40,541 bases of DNA from Fimenecus sp045631075 (GCA_045631075.1 JAZQUC010000023.1:1-40541); one strand, 5' to 3'. Counted from the first letter of the stretch, positions 26,735 to 35,164 are shown. Made by a program: numbers and translations. The notes: generated by a model from the letters alone, not told the origin.

Positions 26735-27062
26735 TCACAATATTAAAAATAATAAATATGTGTTGTACAGTGTGATTGCACTAAATCCACTGATATAATA
26801 AAAGTCATCCTGAATGGTTCACTTCATATAACCACAAAACCACTTCTCACCATTCAGGATGATGACATTGTATTAAACATAAGCACCATTACATTTAGTA
26901 TTGGTGCTTAAAAAATATATTTTAAATTGTCACAAATTGATGTTTTTTTACGATTTATATATGTAAGGAAATATTTTAATAAATCTTTTCAAAATTTACT
27001 CAAGCAAAAATAGCAATTATTTGTTCCTGTTTGAAAAAGTTTTGGGAAACTAAAAATAACAA
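26735..27062. other. Gene-free stretch with two inverted repeats
   Basis: There is no ORF with a ribosome site. TCATCCTGAATGGT (26805-26818) pairs with ACCATTCAGGATGA (26849-26862) across a 30-base loop. AAGCACCA (26881-26888) pairs with TGGTGCTT (26902-26909). The second is followed by an A run rather than a T run on the plus strand, so neither is a classical terminator for the LRR gene. The remainder is A+T-rich and leads into the first 10-7-10 site. Confidence 0.5.
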
Positions 27063-27089
27063 CTTACAATAATCTCTTATTATTGTGAG
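27063..27089. repeat. 10-7-10 palindromic site A (outer, diverged)
   Basis: CTTACAATAA (27063-27072), spacer TCTCTTA (27073-27079), TTATTGTGAG (27080-27089). The left arm is identical to sites B and C and the right arm differs by one base. The spacer is different. The pairing extends a few bases outward. It lies 94 bases before site B. It could be a third recombination site, a regulator site, or a hairpin. Confidence 0.55.
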
Positions 27090-27165
27090 TTGTAAATAAA
27101 AAATCGATAGGCATATCCCCTATCGACAACATAGTCAAAAAATTTTTAATACAGATTTAATAATA

Positions 27166-27171
27166 TATAAT
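27166..27171 (+). promoter_or_regulatory. Possible -10 box upstream of site B and thsA
   Basis: TATAAT at 27166-27171 lies 12 bases before site B in very A+T-rich DNA. No convincing -35 is 16-18 bases upstream, so this is weak. If real, the promoter would lie outside the predicted invertible segment. Confidence 0.25.
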
Positions 27172-27183
27172 AAAAACAAAAAA

Positions 27184-27210
27184 CTTACAATAACTATAAA
27201 TTATTGTAAG
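27184..27210 (+). repeat. Inverted site B: 10-bp arms around a 7-bp spacer
   Basis: CTTACAATAA (27184-27193), spacer CTATAAA (27194-27200), TTATTGTAAG (27201-27210). The arms are perfect inverted copies. The whole 27 bases recur in reverse complement as site C (29409-29435). Similarity between the two ends stops abruptly at the outer edge of the site. It continues inward for about 35 bases into both gene leaders (GATTAAAGTT and TGGATGTGAAA shared). Confidence 0.9.
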
Positions 27211-27242
27211 ATGATTAAAGTTTATAGTGTGGATGTGAAAAA

Positions 27243-28670
27243 ATGAGTATTTCGAAATCAGTATTTATAAAAAAATATACAGAAGCTATAGTGCGAGATG
27301 AAGCAGCAGTATTTGCTGGAGCCGGTTATTCTAGAGAGTCTGGGTTTTGTGATTGGAAAGGGTTGCTTCGTGATATAGCTTCCGATATTGAATTAGACGT
27401 TGAGAAAGAAACTGATTATATTTCTTTAGCGCAATATTACGAAAATGCTAATGGATATCATGCACTTTGTAATACAATTCTAGATGCATTTTCAAAATAT
27501 AAGGATAATTACAAGTTAGCAAAAGCTGTTGAATCATTACCTATAAAGACGTTTTGGACAACTAATTATGACCATTTTATTGAAGATACTTTAAGAAATG
27601 ATTTTAAAAAATTAGTGGATATTAAACGGACTACAAAAAATCTAACATGTAATCTTCGTAATCGTGATGTAACTGTATATAAATTTCATGGAGATATTGA
27701 TGATTTGTCATCATTGGTAATTACAAAAAGTGATTATGAATCATTTGAACGAGACCACATTCAATTTATAAATGTTTTAAATGGCGATTTAATAAATAAA
27801 ACATTTGTATTTCTTGGATATAGTTTTAATGACCCTGATTTGTTTAATATATTGAAAAGTATTAGATTAACATTTGATAAAAACAAACGTACCCACTATG
27901 CTATTTTTAAGAAAATATCACGTAGTAATTACGATGATGACAATGAATTTGAATATGCAACAATTAAGCAAAATCTAAAAATTTTAGACTTAAAAAGATA
28001 TGGAATTGAGTCCATAGAGGTGGATGAATATGCTGAAATAATCAATATTTTTGAAGTAATAAAAAAGAAGTATCTATTAAACAATATTTACATCGCTGGA
28101 AGCTGCAGAAAATTACCAGATAATTGGACGCAAAATAAAGCTGATGCACTATTGTACAAACTAGGTTATGATTTGGCAACAGCAAACTACAAGGTATGTA
28201 CTGGTTGTATAGAAGGAGTAGGTCCTCAAATTGAGAATGGTGTATTAAATGCGGTTGTGGATAATAATTTGAATTTAAACAGTTCTCTTGACATAAAAAG
28301 ATTACCATTGATAAATGGTAATCTCGATCATATGAACAATGAAAGTAAGGAAATCATGCGTCAAGATATCTACGGCAAAAATGGTGTAACTATTTTTTTA
28401 TTTGGTAATCAGTATTATAATGGAATTAATATGCCATCAGAAGGTGTATTACGAGATTATGAAAGGGCAAAGGCGCAAAATATGTATCTTATCCCTGTTG
28501 GTTCTACTGGTGGAGCATCAAAAGAAATTCTTTTAGATGTTGAGAAAAACATTGATAATTACCCTTACCTTAAAAGCTATGTTCATATTCTAAAAAACAA
28601 CATAGAACCTGATATGTTAATAAAAACAATTTTTCAGATCTTAGAGGCTATTAAAAACAGCAACTTTTAA
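27243..28670 (+). CDS. thsA: Thoeris ThsA: SIR2 NADase with C-terminal SLOG sensor
   Basis: ThsA is the effector of Thoeris anti-phage defence. Its SLOG domain binds a cyclic ADP-ribose isomer made by ThsB, and the SIR2 domain then destroys NAD+. The 475-residue protein aligns by eye with Bacillus cereus ThsA through AAVFAGAGYSRESG (FAGAG nucleotide loop), TDYISLAQYY, FWTTNYDHFIED (Asn108), VYKFHGDIDD (His149) and FVFLGYSFNDPD. The SLOG part starts near residue 280 (NNIYIAGS) and includes VTIFLFGNQYY and LIPVGSTGG. The start is ATG 27243 behind TGTGGATGTGAAAAA. It converges on thsB, and the two stop codons overlap by four bases. Site B lies 32 bases upstream. Confidence 0.92.
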   Translation: MSISKSVFIKKYTEAIVRDEAAVFAGAGYSRESGFCDWKGLLRDIASDIELDVEKETDYISLAQYYENANGYHALCNTILDAFSKYKDNYKLAKAVESLPIKTFWTTNYDHFIEDTLRNDFKKLVDIKRTTKNLTCNLRNRDVTVYKFHGDIDDLSSLVITKSDYESFERDHIQFINVLNGDLINKTFVFLGYSFNDPDLFNILKSIRLTFDKNKRTHYAIFKKISRSNYDDDNEFEYATIKQNLKILDLKRYGIESIEVDEYAEIINIFEVIKKKYLLNNIYIAGSCRKLPDNWTQNKADALLYKLGYDLATANYKVCTGCIEGVGPQIENGVLNAVVDNNLNLNSSLDIKRLPLINGNLDHMNNESKEIMRQDIYGKNGVTIFLFGNQYYNGINMPSEGVLRDYERAKAQNMYLIPVGSTGGASKEILLDVEKNIDNYPYLKSYVHILKNNIEPDMLIKTIFQILEAIKNSNF

Positions 28671-29374
28671 ATATAAAATTTAATTAGAGTTTGAGTAGCT
28701 GCAACAACTATTCTTATTTGAAATCTTGTTGCAACCCCTTCAATATAGTATTTTCGAGTTAGTAAATGAATAATATTATATAAAAATTTTGTATCATTAG
28801 ATAATAGATTATTCCCATTATTTAGTAAATACCTTATGCATAACGCAATATTATCACATGTAAACAATATATTTTTGTCTTGCTGATTTTGTTGCATAAA
28901 AGTTTCTACCAAATATTTTAAAGTTAAATGATTCGTTAATCTAAAATTTACTGCAGGTGAACAAACTGTTTTTATGTATAAGTATAGTGTCTTGTATATT
29001 GCGTATTCTATATCATCTTTTGTCCTTATTGTACATAAATTTAATTCATTCAATTCTCTGTATTCGGTAGGTATATCTTTTTTTGATATATTAAATAATA
29101 TTGGATATAATGTTATTTTATTATCTAATGAATAATCTAATTCTTTTAAGCACCACTCTTTAGAAAAGTATGTTTTATCCAAAAATAAAATCATTCCGTT
29201 CCAATGTTCGCATTGGCAAAGAGTACTATACAATTCATCATTAATATTCTTACCAAGAATTACGTCTACTTTATCATACCAAACCGTAAATCCATAACGC
29301 TCTAAACAATTAATATATTGTTCAATTATTTCTATATCTGCATCTCTAGAATAACTAAAGAAAAAATTATACAC
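28667..29374 (-). CDS. thsB: Thoeris ThsB: TIR-domain signal synthase
   Basis: ThsB senses infection and uses NAD+ to make the signal that switches on ThsA. The 235-residue protein opens with the TIR beta-A strand (YNFFFSYSRDADIEII). It then has WYDKVDVILGKNI and the alpha-C motif SKEWCLKELDY with the likely catalytic Glu78. About 90 residues of helical sequence follow the TIR domain. The start is GTG 29374; the leader TGGATGTGAAATACT mirrors that of thsA, which supports it. The orientation is opposite to thsA, whereas known Thoeris genes usually run the same way. Site C lies 34 bases upstream. Confidence 0.85.
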   Translation of the reverse strand: MYNFFFSYSRDADIEIIEQYINCLERYGFTVWYDKVDVILGKNINDELYSTLCQCEHWNGMILFLDKTYFSKEWCLKELDYSLDNKITLYPILFNISKKDIPTEYRELNELNLCTIRTKDDIEYAIYKTLYLYIKTVCSPAVNFRLTNHLTLKYLVETFMQQNQQDKNILFTCDNIALCIRYLLNNGNNLLSNDTKFLYNIIHLLTRKYYIEGVATRFQIRIVVAATQTLIKFYI

Positions 29375-29408
29375 AGTATTTCACATCCATATTACGAACT
29401 TTAATCTA

Positions 29409-29435
29409 CTTACAATAATTTATAGTTATTGTAAG
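29409..29435 (-). repeat. Inverted site C: exact reverse complement of site B
   Basis: Read on plus: CTTACAATAA (29409-29418), TTTATAG (29419-29425), TTATTGTAAG (29426-29435). The 7-bp spacer is the reverse complement of that in site B, so the two sites are in inverted orientation with matching spacers. Exactly 2198 bases holding thsA and thsB lie between them. The tyrosine recombinase gene starts 69 bases to the right. Confidence 0.9.
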
Positions 29436-29446
29436 AATACTAACAA

Positions 29447-29499
29447 AACACCCCATATTTTGATAAAATAAGTCATATCTTATCAAAATATGGGGTGTT
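29447..29499. promoter_or_regulatory. Perfect 20-bp inverted repeat over the recombinase ribosome site
   Basis: The left arm (29447-29466, AACACCCCATATTTTGATAA) pairs perfectly with the right arm (29480-29499) around 13 bases. The right arm contains the GGGGTG that serves as ribosome site for the ATG at 29504. In RNA this hairpin would hide the ribosome site, so it may keep the recombinase at low level. As DNA it could also be a protein binding site. The arms differ from those of sites A-C. Confidence 0.75.
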
Positions 29500-29503
29500 A
29501 TAT

Positions 29504-30412
29504 ATGAAAAATTTGAAATTGTATGCAAAAGAGTGTGTTTCTGTCATGAAATCCACAAAGAATATATCGAAATACAGCAGTTTAGCATATAATTCTGACT
29601 TGAATGACTTCATCGCATTTTGCGATGGCAGGATTGATAATGATGTTTTAGTAAAATATGTATCTCACCTATCACAAGACAGACATTTGTGCGACACTAC
29701 TATTAGTAGAAAACTAATAACTCTTAAAATGTTTTTTGAATTTTTGTACAGTAAAAACCTAATAGAAGAAAACTACTATCAAAATTGCCACTTTAAATTC
29801 CGTAAGGAACGAAGGCTGCCAAAAACATTAACAAAAAATGAAATAGCCGAGCTTCTTAAAACTGCAACAGCAGAAAGAAACTCGGCTAAAAGTACATCTG
29901 AAGTATTGCAAACCTCAAGAAATCTAGCTCTTATTGATGTACTGATAAGTACAGGAATTAGAATTGGTGAAGCATCGGCAATTTCATTAGATGATATTAT
30001 TGAATCCGAAAAGACTTTGCTTATTCACGGTAAGGGTCGTAAACAACGTTTAATATATATTTCTTGCGATGAGACATGGAACAATCTTAACAAATGGTTA
30101 GATATCAGAAAAGAAATGAATATCTCCACGGACAAGCTTTTTGTTAATCGAAGCGGTAATCAACTTGGAATACATGGCATTGAGTACATATATAAACAAA
30201 TCAAGGAAACTGCTGGAGTTAACCCCTCCTCCACTCCTCATTATCTACGCCACACATTTGCAACAAATCTATTGTCAAACGGTGCCGATTTACGTTCTGT
30301 ACAAGAATTGTTAGGACATAGTAGTGTAGCAATTACAGAAATCTATACCGAAATCACGGCACAGAGAAAAAAAGAGGTCTTGGATAAATACAATTTACGA
30401 AACACATTATGA
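29504..30412 (+). CDS. Tyrosine recombinase (Xer/integrase family)
   Basis: The 302-residue protein has an N-terminal SAM-like core-binding domain (about 1-100, with YLSHLS-like helix and TTISRKLITLKMFFEFLY). The catalytic domain carries Arg153 (STGIRIGEAS), a Lys-bearing hairpin (HGKGRKQR), His246-x-x-Arg249 (HYLRHTFATN), His272 (LLGHSS) and Tyr281 (EIYTEI). All catalytic residues are present. The start at 29504 follows GGGGTGTTATAT. Size and motifs fit XerC/D-like enzymes and the DNA-inversion recombinases of gut bacteria. Proximity to sites B and C suggests it acts on them. Confidence 0.9.
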   Translation: MKNLKLYAKECVSVMKSTKNISKYSSLAYNSDLNDFIAFCDGRIDNDVLVKYVSHLSQDRHLCDTTISRKLITLKMFFEFLYSKNLIEENYYQNCHFKFRKERRLPKTLTKNEIAELLKTATAERNSAKSTSEVLQTSRNLALIDVLISTGIRIGEASAISLDDIIESEKTLLIHGKGRKQRLIYISCDETWNNLNKWLDIRKEMNISTDKLFVNRSGNQLGIHGIEYIYKQIKETAGVNPSSTPHYLRHTFATNLLSNGADLRSVQELLGHSSVAITEIYTEITAQRKKEVLDKYNLRNTL

Positions 30413-30566
30413 AAATTATATTTAACTATAAGATACGTTTTTTATACATACTTCAAAACAGTAATTTCTCCAACCTTAATAGAGGCATACTTCTGTATAT
30501 ATTATACTCTCAGCTGAATTACGCCCCATGTAAGGGTATATCAAACAATTTATTTAATTTTTTGTA

Positions 30567-30616
30567 GGGTGCGTTTCTGAGTGCTTCGGGCTCCCAATAC
30601 ATGCAAAAACGCACCC
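30567..30616. terminator. Hairpin between recombinase and DUF4062 genes
   Basis: GGGTGCGTTT (30567-30576) pairs with AAACGCACCC (30607-30616) around a 30-base loop that contains CTTCGGG. It lies in the gap 30413-30687 between convergent genes. A T-rich run is on both sides, so it could end transcripts from either direction. Nothing else is recognised in the gap. Confidence 0.5.
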
Positions 30617-30687
30617 CATAGTTTTGCTTCATGTATTCATATAACAATTGAACTAAAAATATTTTAAATTAACTTGTAATTATTTAA

Positions 30688-32235
30688 TTAACTGAAAAGT
30701 TCAATCAACTTGTTTTGTCTAGGATGATTTCTCTTTTTTATAATATCAATAATTCGTTCTCGTTCTGATTGGTCCACTTCATAAACCTCTTCAAATCCTG
30801 AACCAAACGTCTCATAACTAATTCCACGAATAAAAATATAAAACACATCATCATTAAGCTGACTTACCATTTCATAAATCTCATCTACCGTATAAATATC
30901 AATTGTTCTTGTAAACAAACAATATCTTAAAAATTCAGCTGTCATTTTATTGTCATTCCAAGAAATCACTTCATCCAAAATTTCAAAAAATTCTCTTTGA
31001 ATTCTAGGAGCTATTACATACATTTCAGCTCCACAATGCTCCAAGATGCCATTAACAATGCTTTTTCGTGTTGATAAATCATTTTCAAAAAACACCTTGT
31101 AAATCAACTCAAAATCTTCTTCGTCCGTACAAGTTGATGTCAATATATAAATCAAATCATCTATTGAAATCTTTCTATTATTGTTGTTGTTAATCTCTTT
31201 TAAGACATAACTGATTAACTCGCTATAAAAATCTTTTCCCTTCAAAGAATAACAATGGTTTTTGAAAAATTCTAAACAAGAAACCTTCAATGACGGATAA
31301 TTATATTTATCTATAAAAAAATTTAATATTATTTTTGCATATTCATATGAATAAACATTTAATTTGTTAAACATTTCAATAACCGATATTGTTAAATCTA
31401 CATTATCATCATCGATATTAAGACATTGTGTTTTAAATATAGAATCATAGTCTATTTCTTTTTTTAAAAAACTAATAGTTTTGCCTTCCAAATTATACCT
31501 GTTTGGTATTACGGATATAGCTTTACTGATTGTTTCAGATGGCTGATCAACACTAATTAATTTTACAAATTTTTTTAAAAAATCTTGCTCTTTGAACAAG
31601 TCGTTTTTTTCAGTATAACTGATTATATCTAAGTATGAAAGAAAATCATTTAAAGAAATGTCTTTCCAGTTTCTCGAATTCCTATCTAATGATTCATTAT
31701 TATTTAAAGAATTTATATTAACATCAGCTCGTATCCACCCTATTGCTTCCGGTGTATCAGACATTGCCTTGTGTAAACTATTAAGTACTGCGCTATGCAA
31801 TTGATCTTTGTTTTCCCAAAAAGATACCATACGGCCATTGGAAGCTTTTTCACGAAACTTATCTAGTCGTTGTATGTTGTTTTTATTTTTTTCTACAAAC
31901 TTAGCTGATAAAGATTCTGGGTTTCTATGTAGCATAACAATTATAGGTTTTCCTGTAGATAATGCATAGTCAAATTCCATTTCTGTGTAGCTTATTTTTT
32001 TACCACTATCATCAATACCCAAAGTTCCATATCTACCAGCTATTATTAAAAGATAAAAATCGCTGTCATCAATTACTTGTTTGATAATAGCCCACTGTTT
32101 TTTATTTGAGGCTGGAAAAAGTTCCATTCCTGCTGGAAAGCAGTCACACTTTAAAATAGCTTGAGAAACTTCTTTTCTTTCTTCTATTAAATCTGTATAT
32201 GTTGAACTAACAAATACTTGATATCTTTTTCGCAT
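30688..32235 (-). CDS. DUF4062 (TIR-like) protein with long helical C-terminal region
   Basis: The 515-residue protein starts with a DUF4062 domain (about 1-110): YQVFVSSTYTDLIEERKEV, CFPAGMELF, YLLIIAGRYGTL and SYTEMEFDYAL. DUF4062 resembles TIR folds and often sits at the front of STAND or other defence proteins. The rest (about 180-515) is helical, HEAT-like, with no ATPase motif visible. The start follows AAAGGAGAAGT. A role as a defence sensor or effector is inferred from the domain and the neighbours; no partner gene is certain. Confidence 0.8.
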   Translation of the reverse strand: MRKRYQVFVSSTYTDLIEERKEVSQAILKCDCFPAGMELFPASNKKQWAIIKQVIDDSDFYLLIIAGRYGTLGIDDSGKKISYTEMEFDYALSTGKPIIVMLHRNPESLSAKFVEKNKNNIQRLDKFREKASNGRMVSFWENKDQLHSAVLNSLHKAMSDTPEAIGWIRADVNINSLNNNESLDRNSRNWKDISLNDFLSYLDIISYTEKNDLFKEQDFLKKFVKLISVDQPSETISKAISVIPNRYNLEGKTISFLKKEIDYDSIFKTQCLNIDDDNVDLTISVIEMFNKLNVYSYEYAKIILNFFIDKYNYPSLKVSCLEFFKNHCYSLKGKDFYSELISYVLKEINNNNNRKISIDDLIYILTSTCTDEEDFELIYKVFFENDLSTRKSIVNGILEHCGAEMYVIAPRIQREFFEILDEVISWNDNKMTAEFLRYCLFTRTIDIYTVDEIYEMVSQLNDDVFYIFIRGISYETFGSGFEEVYEVDQSERERIIDIIKKRNHPRQNKLIELFS

Positions 32236-32393
32236 ACTTCTCCTTTATTGTCACAACAAAATTAGATATATTTACAAATGATATTTTTATATAGTTATTA
32301 TTCTTTATAGATGAAATTCATTTTTAAAATTTGGCATATTTTTTCCCTTGCTTCAATGTAACCAATTCAACCTCTATCGGCTTTCAATGAGTC

Positions 32394-32993
32394 TTATTTT
32401 TCTTTCCACATATCTGTTGCCTCATATTGTTGCTTTCTCCATTCACATTCAAGTAAGTTTCTTATTCCGTTAAAAATTCTCCATTGATAATCATTTAAAA
32501 TTGAGCATCTCAAGTCATATATTTTCCGTCGTGCTTTTACAACCACCTCTTGACTTTCTATATATGTTTCTGTGGCATTAGGAGACTCTTTCAGCTTCAT
32601 ATATTTTTGATTTATTATGTTACTTTGGTCAACAATCTCAAAAGTCTTGCTCCGAACTACACTCATATTATTATGGATTTCTTCATCTTGCTCAAATAAC
32701 AACAATACTATTGAAAAATGATATCGTATTAATTCATTATTGATTTCATCTAAATCATTCTCTTGTCCACTACATATTCGTGCAACCAGAGTAAAATATA
32801 AAGAAGAGCTTTCTCTTAAAGAATTAGACCATTTATCACGACTAGCAGTAATAGTACTTAAGTATCCTGAACGTTTCGCAACTTTATTTGAACATCCTAA
32901 CGATACTATTGAAACAATTACTGCTGATATTGATGCCAAAAAAGTAAATCCTATTCCAATAGCAGAAAATATATTGAATATTTCATTTGATAT
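32394..32993 (-). CDS. Small membrane-anchored helical protein, probable AUA start
   Basis: The frame encodes up to 199 residues: an N-terminal transmembrane helix (IFSAIGIGFTFLASISAVIVSIVSLG), then SRDKW-like ASRDKWSNSLRE and long amphipathic helices. Only one canonical start exists near the front, TTG 32939, but it would cut the membrane helix in half and has no ribosome site. GGAGGA stands seven bases before an in-frame ATA at 32993, directly after a TAA. ATA is thus the likely start, perhaps a mutated ATG. It lies 29 bases after the SIR2 gene on the same strand. Family not firmly recognised. Confidence 0.6.
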   Translation of the reverse strand: MSNEIFNIFSAIGIGFTFLASISAVIVSIVSLGCSNKVAKRSGYLSTITASRDKWSNSLRESSSLYFTLVARICSGQENDLDEINNELIRYHFSIVLLLFEQDEEIHNNMSVVRSKTFEIVDQSNIINQKYMKLKESPNATETYIESQEVVVKARRKIYDLRCSILNDYQWRIFNGIRNLLECEWRKQQYEATDMWKEK

Positions 32994-33022
32994 TTAATTT
33001 CCTCCATATTCAAAAATTAAAA

Positions 33023-34360
33023 TCACTTTGCAATTCTCAATAATATACCCGGTATCTCTGAAAAGTCAGAGCACCATATTACATTTAAACCAAGGGAGTT
33101 TGCATCCTGCTCAAAAAGCATCGTTGCAATTTCGTCAGCTCTGTTTTTCAGAGGTGATTTTTTTACAATAATATAATGCTTACATCTTTGGTTTCTTCTC
33201 CATGAAATATCTAATAATCTTCTTAAATTTGGATCAGATAAACTTAATCCAATAAACAAGCATACATTTGTAGAGAATGTATTTAACTGTATTAAATTTG
33301 ACCAACTATAGGGGTCAATAAATTGAGAATGATATGATTCCTCACTGAAAACAAGATTTGGTTCTTCAAAATCTTTCTTGTTAGGCAAAAAACCATGTAC
33401 ATGAAAAATCGGCAAAGCATCCATACCATATACTTGGCCTTCTTTCCATATTGTGACATGTTCTATGCTATGATTAGATAAAGCATCTTCTATCAAATCA
33501 TCAAAATTAAAAGTAATTATTGATTCCAATTGTTTTCCTCGCCTCTTGGGACGAGATAATTCAACTATTGCATTCATAATATTTGTTTCCAAATTAGGAT
33601 TTACAGACTCATGTTCATAGAAGAAATTATAGTTTAAATACAGATGTTTTTGAACAGTTTTATCAAAATCATCTTTTAATATTATCTTTAAATATTTACC
33701 AAGAATTAAGTTTGATTGTGGCATAAGCGAAAGCAAAGCTTCAGCTGTAACATTATTATCAGTATTTAACGACTGTTCATTTGAATAAATCTCATTAAGG
33801 ATATTTATTAGAAGTTCATTCCACGTAGGAATAGAAGAATCTCTTGATATACCAGCTCCACATACCAAAGTCAATTGATTTTCAATTAAAGCACTTTTTA
33901 ATATAGATATCTTTTCATCCACATCACTGTCTTCATTGTTTACAAGTTCATTCTTTTTAAAAAGAAGTGTGTTTTTATCAGCACTATGTAATTGTGCAAT
34001 ATCTTTTAATACGGCTTCAGTAACTTCTTCCTTTGTCTCTACTTTTCTATATTGGAAGCTTGACAAAAAACTTGGAAGAAATACATCACCAACAACAACT
34101 GGTAGAACTCACAAATTATTCATACCGAATATAGCGGAACTTAATTCAGCTTGTGCCCACGATGAATCCAAAAAATTTTCTGTTATAATAGCAATAAGTA
34201 TATCCGATGATTGTAACGCTTCTTTTATTTTTTGTATCTAAATCTCTCCAATGTTAATATCAACCGCATTGAAAACTTTGTGACCTTGTTCTTGTAAACG
34301 GTTTGTAAGCTCAGTATAAACGCTTTCATCCTTGCTTGAATGACTGATAAATATTTTCAT
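33023..34360 (-). pseudogene. TIR-SIR2 fusion gene with two in-frame nonsense codons
   Basis: One continuous frame runs from ATG 34360 (behind GAGGTAATGTATA) to 33023. Residues 1-95 form a TIR domain: MKIFISHSSKDESVYTEL, SSDILIAIITENFLDSSW and AQAEL. It is cut by TAG at 34240-34238 (codon 41, probably once Trp) and TGA at 34111-34109 (codon 84, probably once Arg). The remaining open 347 codons hold a SIR2 domain with LVCGAGISRDSSIPTW, ITFNFDDLIEDAL, IFHVHGFLPN and CLFIGLSLSDPNLRRLL. An intact version would be an NAD+-depleting defence protein. The SIR2 part could only be made by reinitiation, for example at TTG 34066. Confidence 0.75.
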
Positions 34361-34543
34361 TATACATTACCTCGTTATTTTACATTTCTTTACTAGAAAA
34401 ATAGACATTATAATTTCATAAACATATAATTCTTTCATATAAATTTTAATTAATTTACTAATAGTTCTATGCAAATAAATACTATTTTTTAATAGCTATA
34501 TTTATAATTTTATATTAAAATTACCTTTTGTGTAATGCATCTT

Positions 34544-34582
34544 ACAAAAATGTTTAATTTTTCGACAAAAATGCTTAAATTT
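34544..34582 (+). repeat. Direct repeat copy 1 (ACAAAAATG.TT.ATTTTTCG type)
   Basis: A 39-base sequence matches 37183-37221 with only a few differences. Each copy is itself two tandem halves of about 20 bases (ACAAAAATGYTTWATTTTTCG, then ACAAAAAYGCTTA). The two copies bracket the TnpV remnant and the caspase gene. The gap 34361-34672 is otherwise A+T-rich; it ends with CACATTCGAC (34610 region), as seen before the intact tnpV. Confidence 0.6.
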
Positions 34583-34672
34583 AGACCTATTTTCCATATT
34601 TTTATCCACACATTCGACTAGCCTCTTGTTATGCGGTAAAATTAAGTTACTAAATAACATGAGGTTTTGTTT

Positions 34673-35044
34673 ATGAAATCATCATTTGAACAAAGCGGAG
34701 GCACATGCAGAATGGTTGGAGATTACAGAATACCGCACATCACATTACCTGCCAAAGCAAACAAACCACTCGGTGTATGGGGACTGAAACGCAAAGATTA
34801 TCTTATGAAACATAAACGAGTTCAGTTTAATATTATGCATATGAACGGCACATTGTGGACTCATCTTGCAGAGGTTTATGAACAAGCATCAGATATGTTC
34901 CCTCGGCTGATATAACAGATGAAGGTCAATGAAGGTATCACAGAACAGCTCAAAGGAGATAATCAAATGGAATGGGTTGTCCGAATAAATAATGTTGAAG
35001 CAAGGGCAAGAGAAATCGTAAATAAAGAATCGATTTATAACTAA
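34673..35044 (+). pseudogene. tnpV pseudogene with one in-frame stop
   Basis: Starting at ATG 34673 after GAGG, the frame encodes a TnpV-like protein (GDYRIPHITLPAKANKPLG, then WGLKRKDYLMKHKRVQF). A TAA at 34913-34915 stands where the intact copy at 15538 has LVEQMK. The same frame continues as QMKVNEGITEQLKGDNQMEWVV and ends at TAA 35042-35044. A single nonsense change, without frameshift, is enough to explain it. Confidence 0.8.
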
Positions 35045-35164
35045 TAATTATAACGGCAGTGCATAGTTTTCCTCTGCCGCTTTAAATTGAGTATAAAATA
35101 ATAGTAGATTATTACTCAAGCATATGCTATATTTTTATAAAATATTTTGGACTACAAAGAATAA

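Noticed and set aside
26881..26909. Terminator of the LRR gene
   Set aside because: The stem is only eight pairs and an A run, not a T run, follows it on the plus strand.
27063..29435. CRISPR array from the repeated 27-mers
   Set aside because: There are only three copies, far apart and with genes between, and two are in inverted orientation.
32394..32939. Start of the membrane protein at TTG 32939
   Set aside because: It lacks a ribosome site and would begin inside the membrane helix; the frame continues upstream to an ATA with ideal GGAGGA spacing.
33023..34066. A stand-alone SIR2 gene starting at TTG 34066
   Set aside because: The TIR domain continues upstream in the same frame to an ATG with a ribosome site; TTG 34066 has none, so the SIR2 part is the rest of a broken fusion.
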